Assembly: GCA_025093985.1 (NCBI GenBank)
Contig: JACAAK010000001.1
Location: forward strand, 3,224,001-3,288,000
DNA: 64,000 nucleotides
Direction: 5' to 3'
Origin: Calvatia gigantea
Lineage: Eukaryota > Basidiomycota > Agaricomycetes > Agaricales > Lycoperdaceae
Position numbers and translations under genes: made by a program. The notes under the pieces were generated by a model. It did no database searches. It saw only the letters and a program-made list of their open reading frames with translations, and was not told where the DNA came from. Shown here piece after piece: positions 24,309-36,800 of the stretch (its first letter is position 1; the number at the start of each line of letters is the position of its first letter).

Positions 24309-27300
24309 CTAAGAGATAACACAAGGGCCAAGAAAGGTAAGATAACGTGCCGAGGAAAACAATGGTGTGCAAGAGAAGAGTCCGTCTAAGCCCCCTCGGA
24401 GTTGCTGGGATGCCTCTTCCAAACGTTGAAGCTTCCTCACCAACTCACTTCTCCGATTGCTGATGGCAAGGCTTTCTTGAACAAATTCTGTACAGATGCG
24501 GTGGGCATCTAACGAATTTAGACCTAAACCATTCCACAGGGGAGGGAGAACGCCGTGCACGGCACCGCATACCAGCTCCCTGTCGATGGCCATTGGAATG
24601 CTGTCAGCGAACCTTTTGAAAGCAACTGCAAAATAATTAATACTTTAACTGGACTTTGCGTTAATGAAATCTTACCTTGGAAATATGCGCGAACGTCAGC
24701 CATGATCTCAAGTGCTGGCTCCACCTTGTCAGCCTTTAGTAGCTTTGCCAGATCATGCGCCTCTATGCCGGTGAAGCCGATCTCCATAAGACCACTTAAC
24801 ACCTTCGAAATGCCGGACTGGTAAGTGACACTTTGATTAGGTTTAGTAGTGCTCGACGATGTTAGGGCGTACGAGTTGATCGCATCCATAATTTGAGTAT
24901 CATTGTTCTTGCGGCGTGTGCCACGATAGTGTGCCAAGAACTTCGACTTGTAGTCAGCAAGGTAATGGGTGTTCAGGGTGAATGCCTTGTCTTCAAGGTC
25001 GACGAGCCAGTTAATCCTCCCCTCAGTCCTCGCGAGGCATGACTTCAAGTGGTCCTGTATCAGGATACTAGGATAGCGGTTAGAGTCTGAGGGTAATGGA
25101 CCATCGCGGGGGTAACGCTACCGCACACGGTGTTCCAATATCCCCTGCCCGAATGCGGCAAAATGCTGATTGACCATGACCTTCAAGTATTCTGAAAGTG
25201 CGTTGTGCACATTTTTGCACAAAATTTGAGCGGGACTGCGCCACTCCTTCACAAAATCATGAATATATGACTGTTGGACAACGAAGGGGTAGTTTCCCGG
25301 CAATTCACGGGTCCGGGCCCTAGGGGAGCAAAAATAAACCCAGTACCTGAGACAGAAAGGAGACCATACCTCTGGGCTCTTTCGAAAACCTCATCAACAT
25401 ATATGCTGTCGGGTGGTCTGTGGCTTCTTGGCGTTGGAGCTGCGCTTCGATGGCAGGACAACACTACTCGGAGTATGTGCGCCTTCATCTTCACCGTCGG
25501 AGACTTCCGCATCCTTATGGTCCAAGAATTCCGCCCGAGGCATTTTCCTTGTTCCAGCAAACTTCTTTTCGTAAGGGCGGAATTTGGGTGCCGTCAAACG
25601 GATTTCTCTGCGGAAACGCTTCTGAGCAGAGCGAATTGATTGGATAAGTCCGTCCTCATCAGGGACGCCAGAAATATGCCTGGTGAGATCTGCGACAAAC
25701 TCGTGCAGGAGGATAGCTATTTCTTTAATAGGTTGCTGTGATGGCTCTCGGGGAAGTTGTGTCAAGAGTTCCCGAGACTCGAAGATTGACTTCTCGAGTT
25801 CATCTTGGACTTCTGGGAGTCTGTAAAGGAACGGAGTTAACATTTATCTAATCTATCTAATCTGAAATATAAAAACGAGACGTGCCTTTTGGCGACGAGA
25901 TCCGAAAGAGTAGAGCTCAGACGTTCCACCAAGTTGGAAGTTCGCAGATACTTCTGGTACGAACCTTCCAGATCACACCACGGGGCAGTCACAGCAAAAA
26001 ATTCATTCTCCCTCTCTCGTGCTTCTTGCTAGGTCCAGTTGTGCTTGAGATCATCCGAACTTGGCTGCTTAACGCAGTACCAGTTGTTCACGAGGGGCAC
26101 TTTCTCGTTTTTGATGAACTGTAGCCAGCAAGGCTCCTCTCCAATAGGTATGCGGTCAGGCTTGGTGAGAACGCCTAGAAATAAATGTTGTGTTGGTAAT
26201 GTGTGGAAATATGGGGTGATCACCTACCAATTGTCCGCTTTCCTTCTGGATCCCAGGCTTGGGCAATCTGGTGCGCACCTTGGTTCTCAAAGTCCGCTGG
26301 ATGAATACAGGTCAAGTCAATCATGGATAGGGGCGGTCATGTCAAAACACACTTTCGCATGCTACAGTCAGGAGGACGATACAGCTGGGTTTCTTGATGT
26401 ATGAGGTGACAAGTCTCTCCACAAGTTTGATGTCGTTCGTATTACCGCCAAGACCAACACTAGCAATCAAACCTGCAGCATGTCATAGATCGTTAGTATG
26501 TTTTTAACGGACAAGGACATAAAACAGACCAGGAAGATCGCAGAATGAGAGATCGGCAACGTCAGGCCCGCTAATTCGTAATGAAACACAATTAGTAGAG
26601 AAACTGAGCTCCAGGTCGGAGGGTTCGTTATTTTCCTCAAGGAAATGCTTCGCAGGCTTGGAGGGGTTGAGGATGGCGCGTTGGGCGCGCCGAATACGGT
26701 CTTCCACCTCACTCTTGTCGTGAATGGTAGGACCAAATTTTTCATGCCGGGTTTGGCCAAGTGGAGTTCCATCAGCATCAATGATAAAACGCAGGGACAC
26801 GTCACATTTCCAGGGAGCGTCAGAATGAGACAAACGACACTCTGTGGGGCACCCGTCGAAAAGGGGGTTTTCAACCATGCTTAGAAAAAGCTATGATGAA
26901 ACATACCTAGTACAAGTTCCAGCTGCGCGTGGAAGAGTAATGCCAGAGATCGATTCGATCAAGGAGGACTTCCCTGCACTTTGCGACCCAATAACAGCGA
27001 TTTGGGGCAGGTCGATGTCGACCTGCACACTGCAGGCCTGTCATTACTGCTGGATACACAACCAGTAAACTACAGCACTTACCCGGTCGAATGTAAGCGG
27101 TTGACGAGGTCTAACATTCTACGACGGGACTGCGACAGGTGAGGGCTTGATAGCCCTATACCAGCTGTTAACTTCTTGACTCCATTTTTGACGGAGTGCC
27201 CCTGACTTGGGCCTGCAGATGCTATTGGCATATGGATACCGGACAGAGAATCGGATGGAAGATTCAGGAAATCTGGGAGCAAAGGACGCAAGTACTTGGC

Positions 27301-27363
27301 GGCAAGTCGATGTGACACAAATTGTGTCGATGTCGTGGGGATGTTTCGCGTTGAAGTGCTCAT
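24309..27363 (-). pseudogene. Dynamin-like GTPase, copy 2 (broken)
   Basis: Paralogue of the gene at 20632-23534, from ATG 27363 to TAG 24309-24311. The P-loop region, DLPG and TKPD are still readable. Three lesions break it. A TGG that is Trp in copy 1 is TAG here (26029-26031). The acceptor CCATAG of copy 1 reads CGACGG here (about 26862-26868), so splicing would have to use an upstream AG and add about eight residues. The frame shifts near 25430, before [11 protein letters not shown]. The nonsense codon alone would remove the stalk and effector region. A truncated GTPase-only product is conceivable. Confidence 0.75.
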
Positions 27364-28340
27364 TTTAAAGCAGATAGATAATGTCGTCGATAATGACTTA
27401 TGTCGCATCGGCTCGAAGGTGCAGTGAATAGGAGACAAGGAGACAATTATAAATAGTTGGAGTGGAGAGGCGTACAAACATAACGGTGTCCGCCTGCCAC
27501 CGAGACTCGGGCCTTTAAACTCGATTAACAAGAGGGGATAGGAGCGAAAGGTGAGATGCCGACGCGCGGTACGCGTGTGGCGTGGCGAGGAAAGATTAAG
27601 AAGCACAAGCTGACAATGTTGCATTGAAGCCGCTTATCCACACGCGAATGACGAGTTTCGGGTCACTGGGCAGCGCCCTCCATTTTGCCACCCAGGCTCC
27701 AGGAATTTTATCAAATATTCTACCCCGGCCACTTCGTCAGCATAGTGCATTCAAGCAAGTAGGGTCGCTTGATTGCATAATAGTTGCGTAGATGCCCCAA
27801 TCCAGAAAAACGAAGTGAGAGGAATGAAGAATGGTACATTTCATGAGCAGGCTGTTTTCGACTTCTTCAACTTGTGGTGTTCGAACAACTGCTGCTTCAC
27901 ATACATTCCGCTGCCACAGAGCATGCCCCGCTTGAGGTAAAGCGACATTTGGGAAACCAAAAGTAACGATACACGGTCAAGCAAATTTAGCAGGGTCCAC
28001 GTGCAACAAGTCCATAAGCTTCTCCAAGCCTGGATTTCCTCCTAAGCGTTCAATCTCTCGACGTGTTTGCATCTCTAAGTTTCCCAGGACAGACAGCGTA
28101 TACTCAAAGGACCTGGTCTGATCTCGTAAATAGGATATTGCGTGAACTTTGAGAGTAGGAGTCGTAGGTCGTTTCTGTAAAACATCTGAAAAGAGCTCAG
28201 CGTGTGTGTACAAGGACTCAGTCAATGCTTACTCATGATTTGCCGGTTAGAGGCATCAGCATGAATACCATGCACAACGGGAAAGGAAAATTTGCCTTCC
28301 GTAAGGTCTTCTGCGAAACCTTTATTTGACGTATACTAGA
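24309..28340. repeat. Tandem segmental duplication, unit 2
   Basis: Second copy of the dynamin plus GGPPS 3' unit, same strand and order as 20632-24190. Here the GGPPS continues into a full gene up to 29360, which suggests that unit 1 was cut inside the GGPPS gene during duplication. Confidence 0.75.
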
Positions 28341-29360
28341 TGTAAGAATCAGCAAAACCAATGAGCCAATGAGAAAATGGAAGGCCTACTTCCGTGCTTT
28401 GAAGGTTCATCAAGTCATCGCGGATTTGAAAGAATACCCCAATGAGGTTCACCAGAGGTATATAGTCACTAGATACGTATTCCGCGTAAGCACCAAACTA
28501 CGGGTCGGGGGCACGGCTCACATGTCCGCGTTCCGCGTTGCACAAGCCATCATGAGCTTGATACCTATTCGTAGCAGCCCCCCCGTTTCTTTGTACCATC
28601 AGAGACAGTACCAACACATTTTTCCAAAATTCTCACTATTGTTAACCATCTGTATGTATTCTTCCTCACTTGGGCATCGAAGGGAGTCACGCCATAAAAT
28701 TTCTAAACCCTGGCCTCGGTGCAAGGACAAAAGTTCGGCTACAGAAGACTCAGTGAGAGAGAACGCGGCAGAGAAGGCGCAAACAAACTGACAGGTCACG
28801 AGAGCGTCAAGATGATTTGAGACCTTCGGGGAGCTACGACCCAAGGCGAAGAGTTCTTGATATGCGAGAAAATAGACGTAATTGGCACTGTTGACGGTTT
28901 GTGGAATACCATAAATTTTGTGGGCAACTAGAAGAATCCTGAACAAGAAAAATAAAATAAAAACGTGAGACCACCTACCCGGCTTCCCTCGGCGCAATTG
29001 CGAATCGTCTTCAATATCATCCACCCTGGCGATTTTTGAGCTCAGGTTCATCATTGAATGATGCGCCCGCGTACATCAGACTAGATGCATGGAGCATGTT
29101 TACGATCTTTGCGATAAGAGATAGCTCCTCTGGAGGGACGTTGAGCCATAGGTTGAATGCTTCGATGAGTTTCCCGCGAATCTCTTTGCCAGGATTCGCT
29201 GTTGTGTATGTGAATGGTTCTAAAAGGTCCTATGCACCCACGTCAAACACTGGAGATCCTGCCGAAGCATCCGACAGAGAAGAGCGCTCACCGACTCGTT
29301 CCGGGAAGACCATTGTGGTTCTTGTGACAATGTTTGGAGGATGTTGTCGTATTTGTCCAT
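27977..29360 (-). CDS. BTS1: Geranylgeranyl diphosphate synthase
   Basis: Nine exons join in frame to 321 residues: [17 protein letters not shown], then [16 protein letters not shown], the first Asp-rich motif in [51 protein letters not shown], and the second Asp-rich region in [10 protein letters not shown]. It adds isopentenyl diphosphate to farnesyl diphosphate, giving C20 precursors for Rab/Rho prenylation, carotenoids or diterpenes. The Asp-rich motifs bind Mg and diphosphate. The position usually Tyr in the second motif (DDYxN) is Leu here. The stop is TGA... at 27977-27979. It lies directly upstream of dynamin copy 2 on the same strand. No terpene cyclase or P450 is nearby, so a housekeeping role is at least as likely as secondary metabolism. 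Confidence 0.9.
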
Positions 29361-31466
29361 CGCAATCCTATATTGTGGTGACTCCGGTGAGAAACACAAA
29401 TGTCAACGTCGCAGGTCAGGGAGGTCCGACGCTTGCAGGGGTGGGGCTGCCCGTTTGGGGGTAATTGGCGCTTGACATGCACAGCCACCCGGCACTTTAA
29501 CTTTACCAACTCCCAGACCTGAAAAACCGCCGTTGGGTATGCGTGTTTTTGGGTTCCGTCAACGGTGAGGAAGGTTCTTCCTTTGGTCAACCGCAATTTA
29601 ACCTTTACGGGAGTCCCTCGACTTCCTCGCCGAATTCGTTCAATCAATCTGGAAAATCTAATAATATTTTACGGACCCCCGGATAGAAACTGGACTTCGA
29701 GAAATACTTTAAGATGGAATGGGAAAACCCGTCCGAGTGGGTTGTGGTCAATATCCGGAAACCTGTGACGGACTCTAGGTCCCGGACCTACAACCTCACA
29801 AGATACTGCGCGCTCCTGCGCCCGGAGGAGATGAATGAAAATATTGAGCAAAGCTGACACAGATAGACCGAGTCGTGTTTTAAGATCATTGACTGAATAG
29901 TAGGGGTCTGGGTGCATGACTAACAGGCTCGTGGCTTCGGAGGGGTATGGAATGGTTTTCTTCGCACATCAGTCTTTGCTACACTCAACCTCTCCGCAGC
30001 CCAGAGCATTAAGAGTTTCAGGTAAAGTTCCGGCTTGGTCCGGCCCAGGATGAACGAATCTATTTTGTAGATCAGTCAACACAACAAAGGGTGGTCTTAA
30101 CACACCAAGCTGCCAATTTTGAAATATCAACCTTGCCTCCCTCTCCCCTTCACCCACCACCCTCCCATTTAAGGGCCATGGATTCCACGTGCCTTAACTC
30201 GAGTCCAAACGGTGGTCGATAGAGTACGGCACCTTCCTTTTTGTAGTGATTTGGTGTCGTAGGGTTGGCCGCCCTGGGGTCCTCGCCCACTCGGTCGTTT
30301 ACGCGAAAGGACGAGGCCAAGGTCTGGCTAACTTTTCTCCCGAGCCCAGTTATAAGGGTGAACTGAGAGTCTTCACGTTCTCTGTGGACCGACAATCCAA
30401 CTACGTGGAAGGGGGAGTCGAAGCAATACCTGACGAGTCGGTCGGCAGGCAGACATATCAACACCCGTCTCAGTGGACACTTGAGAGGAGATATTTGACA
30501 AACCCCTTTTTGTTCTTGTATTATTCCTCGCTAAGCCAGAAAAAGAGCGACGATCTGCGACTGATTAGCAATGTTCAACTCGGACATCCTAGCCCTGGAT
30601 GATCGATGGTGTGAAGACCTCCTGCCTAGGTCAACAAATTTCCTGGTGGCTTTCATACTTAGTCCATTACAAGCCTCTGGCATTCCTGCGGCAGATCTTT
30701 TCACAGTCCATTACCGTAGGATCTTCGAGCAAGCCCCTCACTCAAAATGTGATTTAATCCCGTCTGTCTTGCTTCGGGCGCCTTTGTGGCCCCCGTCAAT
30801 CCAAAATGTCAAGAAGCACTACAACCAAATACACTGCGGACTCCGATCTCCTGCACCACGGGAGTGCAAGGGCAAGGCCGAGACCACCAAGGGAGAAAAA
30901 AGAACACCGTTTTGACTGCATGTCTACACTGCTTTCAGAGTTTGACCCGAAGTATTGCAATACCAGACCAGGCAAAACATCGATTGAGATTCCGTATACA
31001 AGACCACGAGGTGGTACGTGCTGTTTCAGCCTGCTCACGCGATCAACGGCTAATTCATCGATTCCAGTGTCGCCAGACTTTGAGAGAGAGATGACTCGCC
31101 AGACAGCGTTGCTTGCATTCTTGGTGTCATTCCAAACGTGGGAGGTTGTGCCCAGGGTATGAAAGAGGAAGTTTTGAGTCCGTCCGCTAACAGCCCCGGA
31201 AGCCCTATCGGGCATTCCGGGTCTTTTAAAGTCCCGTGATGGGGCAGCCACACAGCGTTTCTTCCTCTCGGTGTCTAGCAATTGACGTTATTCGGTCCTC
31301 CATGTTTGGCCAGCAGGTTATGAAGGTCGCACAAGAGGCTCTGAATGCCAATTCTCGAGTTGCAATTCACCACGGTCCACCTTTTATTCCACGACGAGTA
31401 AGAGATTGTCCTCCATTTCCCTACCTTTCTGCTCACAAGACTCGCCGCCCAGATACGAGCTAGCCA
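29361..31466. other. Intergenic, weak open frames only
   Basis: About 2.1 kb. An open frame at 30806-31162 (MSRSTTTKYTADSD..., basic then Ser/Thr-rich) has a fair start context but no recognised domain or clear exon chain. I do not call it a gene. No repeats were seen. Confidence 0.35.
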
Positions 31467-33185
31467 ATGACAACGTTCCTCTGCTCGCATGACACATACT
31501 ACAATACATTCTACCCCACAGAACATCCCACTTCGATTTGTCCCCATTGCGGAACTACCCTCACGGGAACAACTTCTGTCCCACCCTCGCCCATCCCTCA
31601 GCTCCTTGGCTCGAATGCCATTCCATCTGGCGAGCAATGTCAATTTATTCACAATGCGATTAATACTGCCATGGTAGACGTCAGGAGACTTGATGGGGAG
31701 ATTCGGCGTGTTAGCAGTGTACTGGCTCAGCTGCAGGGGGAGCATCGGGCACTTGGGGAGTTTGTTGATACTCATCGGGCATTTCTAACCCCCGCGAGGC
31801 GGGTGTACCCCGAGATATGGGCAGAAATATTTAAGCATTGCCCTCGAGGGTCACGACACCGTCGATTCCCGGAGGTGGAAGACAGTTTCGACTCAAGGGA
31901 AGGGCCTATGGTTTTGACCCAAGTGTGTAGTGCTTGGCGGCGAATTGCCATTACCACGCCGCAGTTATGGACGACCATTAGGTTGACTTACAAGGGATAC
32001 AACGTGTCTCAGCACACCCTTGTCAGAACGTGGATCCAGAGGTCCGGTGGCCTCCCGCTCACCATAGCCGTTGTTGAAACCAAATCTTCCGACTACCCAA
32101 AGACTTACCCTTGCCTTGACTGGAGCGAGAACGAGACCTTGCATGAGCTATGTTCTTCTTCAAGACGTTGGAAGAACCTCTACTTGATGTTGCCAGCTTC
32201 GGATCTTCCGTGGACGGGTTTTGAATCAGTCCGCCACGAACTCCCCTCCCTTCAATCCTTGGTGGTGAACGCATCTCGAGGTTCCAACGCGTCTGATTTA
32301 GTGGTAGATCTGTTCGAGGAGGCGCCACTTCTGCGGAGCATATCACTGGATCATAGTACCCCACTTTCTATGATCGGCGCTCCTTTGACACAAATCACCC
32401 GCCTCGAGTTCAGCCTGCACAGAAATATACCCGCTTCCATATACTCTTGTCTGACCGCCCTCGATCTTATTCCCTGTGTCCAAGAATGTATCTTTCATAT
32501 TGGAGCTAGCGAACCGTGGACGGTTCTCCCAACTGTACATCACTCCGAATTGCGTTCGCTGACAGTTGTGGCAGAACCGCTGCGCGACAACACGCCGAAG
32601 GGACTTGCGAGGTTCTTCAGTAACCTTTTTGTGCCCAATCTCAAATCCCTCGTTCTCCATTCCGTCGCGAACGGGAGACAATGGGACCACTACGCCACTG
32701 GACATTTCTTGTCCCGGACCCCTCTGCTAGAGGCCTTGGAACTCAAATGCGACAACATCAAAGCTAATGAACTTTTGGAGGAATTGAGGGAGGTGACATC
32801 GCTGTCCACCCTCACTCTTTCCGTTCCTACGTACCCGATGGAGGAACTTCTTGACTACCTCGGTTCAACGGATGCGGTCAATCTCCTTCCTTTTCTTGTC
32901 AGGCTACAGTCCATATCCTTTGAAGGGTCGGCAAAGCCAGAATTTGTGTACCGGATTGGAAACATGATCGCATGTCGCATGATGCTGGCGAAGATGAGGC
33001 GTACTGCGAACCTCCTGTTCGTCAAGTACGATTTCTCATCATCTCCCTCTCCCAAATTTGATTGTGCTGGTCATGGGGCGGGTTCCAGGGAAAGTCCGTT
33101 TACAGTCACAAGGCAATCAGCTTCTTTCATCTTTCGCAGACGAGCGCCTCAGCTTCCTGCCTTCGCTTTGCCTTCCTCTGGTTGA
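31467..33185 (+). CDS. F-box-like protein with leucine-rich C-terminus
   Basis: Single exon, ATG 31467, up to 572 residues. The N-terminus has Cys and His residues spaced like a small zinc ribbon (CSH near residue 6, CPHC near 27). A coiled-coil stretch (DVRRLDGEIRRVSSVLAQLQ) follows, then an F-box-like motif: VYPEIWAEIFKHC, VCSAWRRIAITTPQLW. The rest has degenerate leucine-rich repeats of LxxLxL type. Basidiomycetes hold large families of such proteins, which link substrates to SCF ubiquitin ligases through Skp1. The last 50 residues (after LLFVKYDF) look unlike the family and may be a frame-shifted tail. No substrate can be inferred. Confidence 0.75.
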   Translation: MTTFLCSHDTYYNTFYPTEHPTSICPHCGTTLTGTTSVPPSPIPQLLGSNAIPSGEQCQFIHNAINTAMVDVRRLDGEIRRVSSVLAQLQGEHRALGEFVDTHRAFLTPARRVYPEIWAEIFKHCPRGSRHRRFPEVEDSFDSREGPMVLTQVCSAWRRIAITTPQLWTTIRLTYKGYNVSQHTLVRTWIQRSGGLPLTIAVVETKSSDYPKTYPCLDWSENETLHELCSSSRRWKNLYLMLPASDLPWTGFESVRHELPSLQSLVVNASRGSNASDLVVDLFEEAPLLRSISLDHSTPLSMIGAPLTQITRLEFSLHRNIPASIYSCLTALDLIPCVQECIFHIGASEPWTVLPTVHHSELRSLTVVAEPLRDNTPKGLARFFSNLFVPNLKSLVLHSVANGRQWDHYATGHFLSRTPLLEALELKCDNIKANELLEELREVTSLSTLTLSVPTYPMEELLDYLGSTDAVNLLPFLVRLQSISFEGSAKPEFVYRIGNMIACRMMLAKMRRTANLLFVKYDFSSSPSPKFDCAGHGAGSRESPFTVTRQSASFIFRRRAPQLPAFALPSSG

Positions 33186-33836
33186 TGGTCCGACCTTGTG
33201 CTTCTTGTTTAAATTTATCCTACTTAAGTGTCTTGGTCTCTTTTTCTTGTGCAATGTCTATTAACTTTTTACTTTTTATTTTTTCAACAGTTCGTGGTTC
33301 GTGATTTTGACTCCTTGTTATTTTGTTATCGCCCCAGTTTGGACTGACAGTATGTAATCAGTGACACTCTCTATGTTCTAAAGATTGTCGTCAACTCATC
33401 ACGAGGACGGATCCACTAGCGTGTGATTCTTTCATAGCCTATTTTTGCTACAAACGCCTGATGCGGTTTAACTCAGTTGCAACGAGTTTGTCTTATGACC
33501 AATCTATGACCCCCCCCCAAACGCCTGTTTCTGTCCTCAGGCCCAGGTGCCGAATCACTTGAGGCACAGTACCTGTTGGTCGTTCTGTTCGGATGCGCCC
33601 CCCATCGAGGGGAATTTTGAAGTTTTTCAACTGAATTACCAAATCTATCGAGCTTCGGCGCGCGAAGACCCTAGAGGAAGCTAGGCCGTGGGTAGTTGAT
33701 GCGTGTTGTGCGACTGGGTGCATGTGCTGCGTCCCCTTGCCTCCCTCAACGCTCCCCTTCTGTCAACATAGTTCTCGCACGGCCTTGAAAAACAGCGTGA
33801 AAGAGTCCGGTTTTAAAGCCGCCGTTGCCTAGTATA
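33186..33836. other. Intergenic, promoter side of the ceramidase gene
   Basis: Holds the F-box gene 3' region and a run of nine C at 33510-33518. No gene is seen. Confidence 0.4.
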
Positions 33837-36800
33837 ATGCCCTTGCTCTCGTACCACAGCGCCCTACCGTTGGACCTTTGGAACATTGTCGGAACCTTGT
33901 ACAGCGCCATGGCGGGAGCCTTCTTCTACCTAACCGCACTTCTAGCGTCGTCTTCTGTTCTTTCTAGTGGAGTGGTTGGAGGGGTACGGGGAGCAAACGC
34001 TCAGTATTTGCTTGGGTTAGGTCAGTACACTCCTCGGATACTTTCGAAACAGCAAAAATTTCAGTGCTGATACTAGTTTCGCGGCGATCATTCCAGGAAT
34101 TGGAGATATTACAGGGTGAATCTTCTGAATTGCGTGAGTGTCAGGTGAACTGACGCTTAGCAAAGCCCCATTGTAGAAACCAATATGATGGTAACAGATA
34201 TAGAATCCCTTTCTTTCGCGATTACACTCACTGATGTTGACTCACGATGAAATAGGGGTATGCGTCGCTCTCACAAACCGACACCGGACTGCACATGAGG
34301 CAGCGCAGCCGGGCATTCATTGTGGCCGATGCTTCGAAGCCCCAGAACAGGATTGTTTTCATCAATGCTGGTATGTTCTACCTCGTATCCAAATCTGGCA
34401 TTTCTTCCGCACGAGGAATTCGCTGCTCCGTGAGACATATCCCGTTCTAGGCGGATGGTCCTCTATGTTCATTTCGTGAAGAGGTCGAGACATCGACTTC
34501 GAACACTATGCGGAAAACTCTGGCCAAATTTGACCTGTTTTGTCAGATATCGCGATGGGCGACACTGGAGTTCGAAGATCCATCGTTAATCAGCTATCCG
34601 GTCAATTCCCAGGCCTGTATACTAATGATAATATTGCCTTTGTCGGAACCCACCAACACTCTGGCGTGGGCGGCTACCTTGAGAACCTACTTCCTCAAGT
34701 CACATCGCTGGGCTATGTCAAACAAACCGCGGACGCCATCATCTCTGGTACTGTTCGTGCCGTACAGCGTGCACATGCAAGCCTCGCCCCCGGACGGTTG
34801 AGTCTCGGCAACACGACGATCCCTGATGGGAATATCAACAGGTCACCAACTGCCTACCTCGCGAATCCTGCATCCGAGCGGGCCCGTTACCAGTTTGATC
34901 AAGATAAAGACATGACACTTTTGCGTTTCGATGATAATAATGGCAATGCTCGGGGATTCTTGAGTTTCTTTGCTGTTCACGGAACTAGCCTATACAACGT
35001 ATGGTTTTACGGCGGATCAACCATCGCTCTAGACACACTGAAAAGAAATTTATTGACAGAATAACACGCTAGTAAGCTCCGACAACAAGGGAATGGCTGC
35101 ATATCTCTATGAAAGTGTGCAGATTTACTTGTTTAAAGAAGCAGAAGATTTATTGAACCACGCTTTTTTTTCTTCTCTCTTAGCACTTGCCGAGCCCAGC
35201 GCTTCTCCGGGGAACACAACCTTCGTTGCTGGCTTCACTCAATGTGAGTTCTAGTCCTACAATGTGGCTCACAGTTGACGGGAAGTGTAAAGCCAATGTC
35301 GGCGACACGAGCCCAAATACGTTAGTTCTTCGATCCTACGGAAGTTGACCAAGTATTCACGACGTCCTCTCAGTCTTGGTGCATTTTGTGAGAGTCCCGG
35401 GGAAGCATGGGATGGACAGGCGTGTGATCCTGTCCACTCCACTTGTGGTGGTACTGTCCAAGATTGCCACGGCCGGTAAGCAGAACGGACGACGACAACT
35501 ACCCGGCTAATCAACCACAGTGGTCCTGGCTTCCGTGTTTCCGATTTTGAAAGCAATCGCATGATTGGCAACTTACAATTCCAAGGCGCTCAAAAGATTA
35601 TGAACGGGGGGCTTGCTCCTGTTTCCGGCTCCGTCAAGAGCACCCATGCATATCTGAACATGTGAGCTTCCTCCACCGATAAACCCTCCTCAATTGCGCT
35701 AATAATTTTGTCTAATGTTAGGGCATTCCACACATTCACACTTCCAAATGGGACGTCCGCACAGACATGCCCTGCCGCTTTAGGTCAGTGCTTCTGCCGT
35801 TCAAGATCCCTTGCATATGAAATATCCTCCTGCTAGGCTTTTCCTTCGCGGGTGGCACGACGTGAGTGGACTGTGTTCTCCGACATTGATTGACACGAAC
35901 TTCTGGCTATATTCTGACCTATCACCCCAGCGACGGTCCGGGCGCCTTTGATTTCGTCCAAGGAGATAATTCTACAACTCAGTACGATTTCGGTTATTAT
36001 TATCCCACAGGCACATGCTAACGGCGTTTTCATGCCTTCTGCGAACTAGAAACCCTTTCTGGGAGCTTGTAAAGGGTACGTTCATTACGTCCCCCCTCGG
36101 CATCAGCGTTTAGGCTCGTGATGCTATCGCTATTTCTGACCCTATCTCAAGGCGTCGTAACACCCCTGCCCTCTGATGAGCAGAAGGCTTGTCAAAGCCC
36201 CAAGCCAATTTTACTCAATACTGTACGTCGTCAAATTCGAGCGATCTAACTGGTCGCATTTTAATCGACTTCTCAACCCGTTGCGCCGGCTCGTACAGGG
36301 ATTCGCCCACTCACCATACGAGTGGTCGCCTAGCACGGTCGACGTTCAAATGCTTCGTGTGGGAAACTTCGGTGAGCGTCAATCCGAGTTGGCTTCTCGC
36401 TTGGCCAGCGCTTCCCGTTCTTCTGGTATGATTAACAACAGCTAACGGATACGTCTTACCCAGTGATGCTTGTAATGCCAGGCAAGTTCCCTCGCAATTC
36501 CAGCGCCGTTTATGCGCCCGCTTATACCCGGCACTGATCAGGTGAACTGACTACAATGGCTGGCAGAAGAATGAGGTTCGACTAATTTTCCCCTTTCGTC
36601 GACTCAATGCTGAAATTTCCCAAATAACCCCAATCGCCACTCAATCATTCTCATGGGCAAATGAAATCTAACCGTCACCTGTTTGTTCACGGGATACGTA
36701 TACCTCTGATGCCTTCTGCTTCCTTGTTCTAGAGAGGCTCTCCGGGCCAAATTAATTTCTTCTGGCGTCCTCGGCGCGGATGCCTACGTCGTTATTGCGG

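Noticed and set aside
28369..28791. A 140-codon frame opposite to GGPPS
   Set aside because: It is a shadow of the GGPPS exons and introns on the other strand.
27977..29360. Diterpene biosynthetic cluster around GGPPS
   Set aside because: No terpene cyclase, P450 or transporter gene lies within the window. The neighbours are dynamin copies and an F-box gene.
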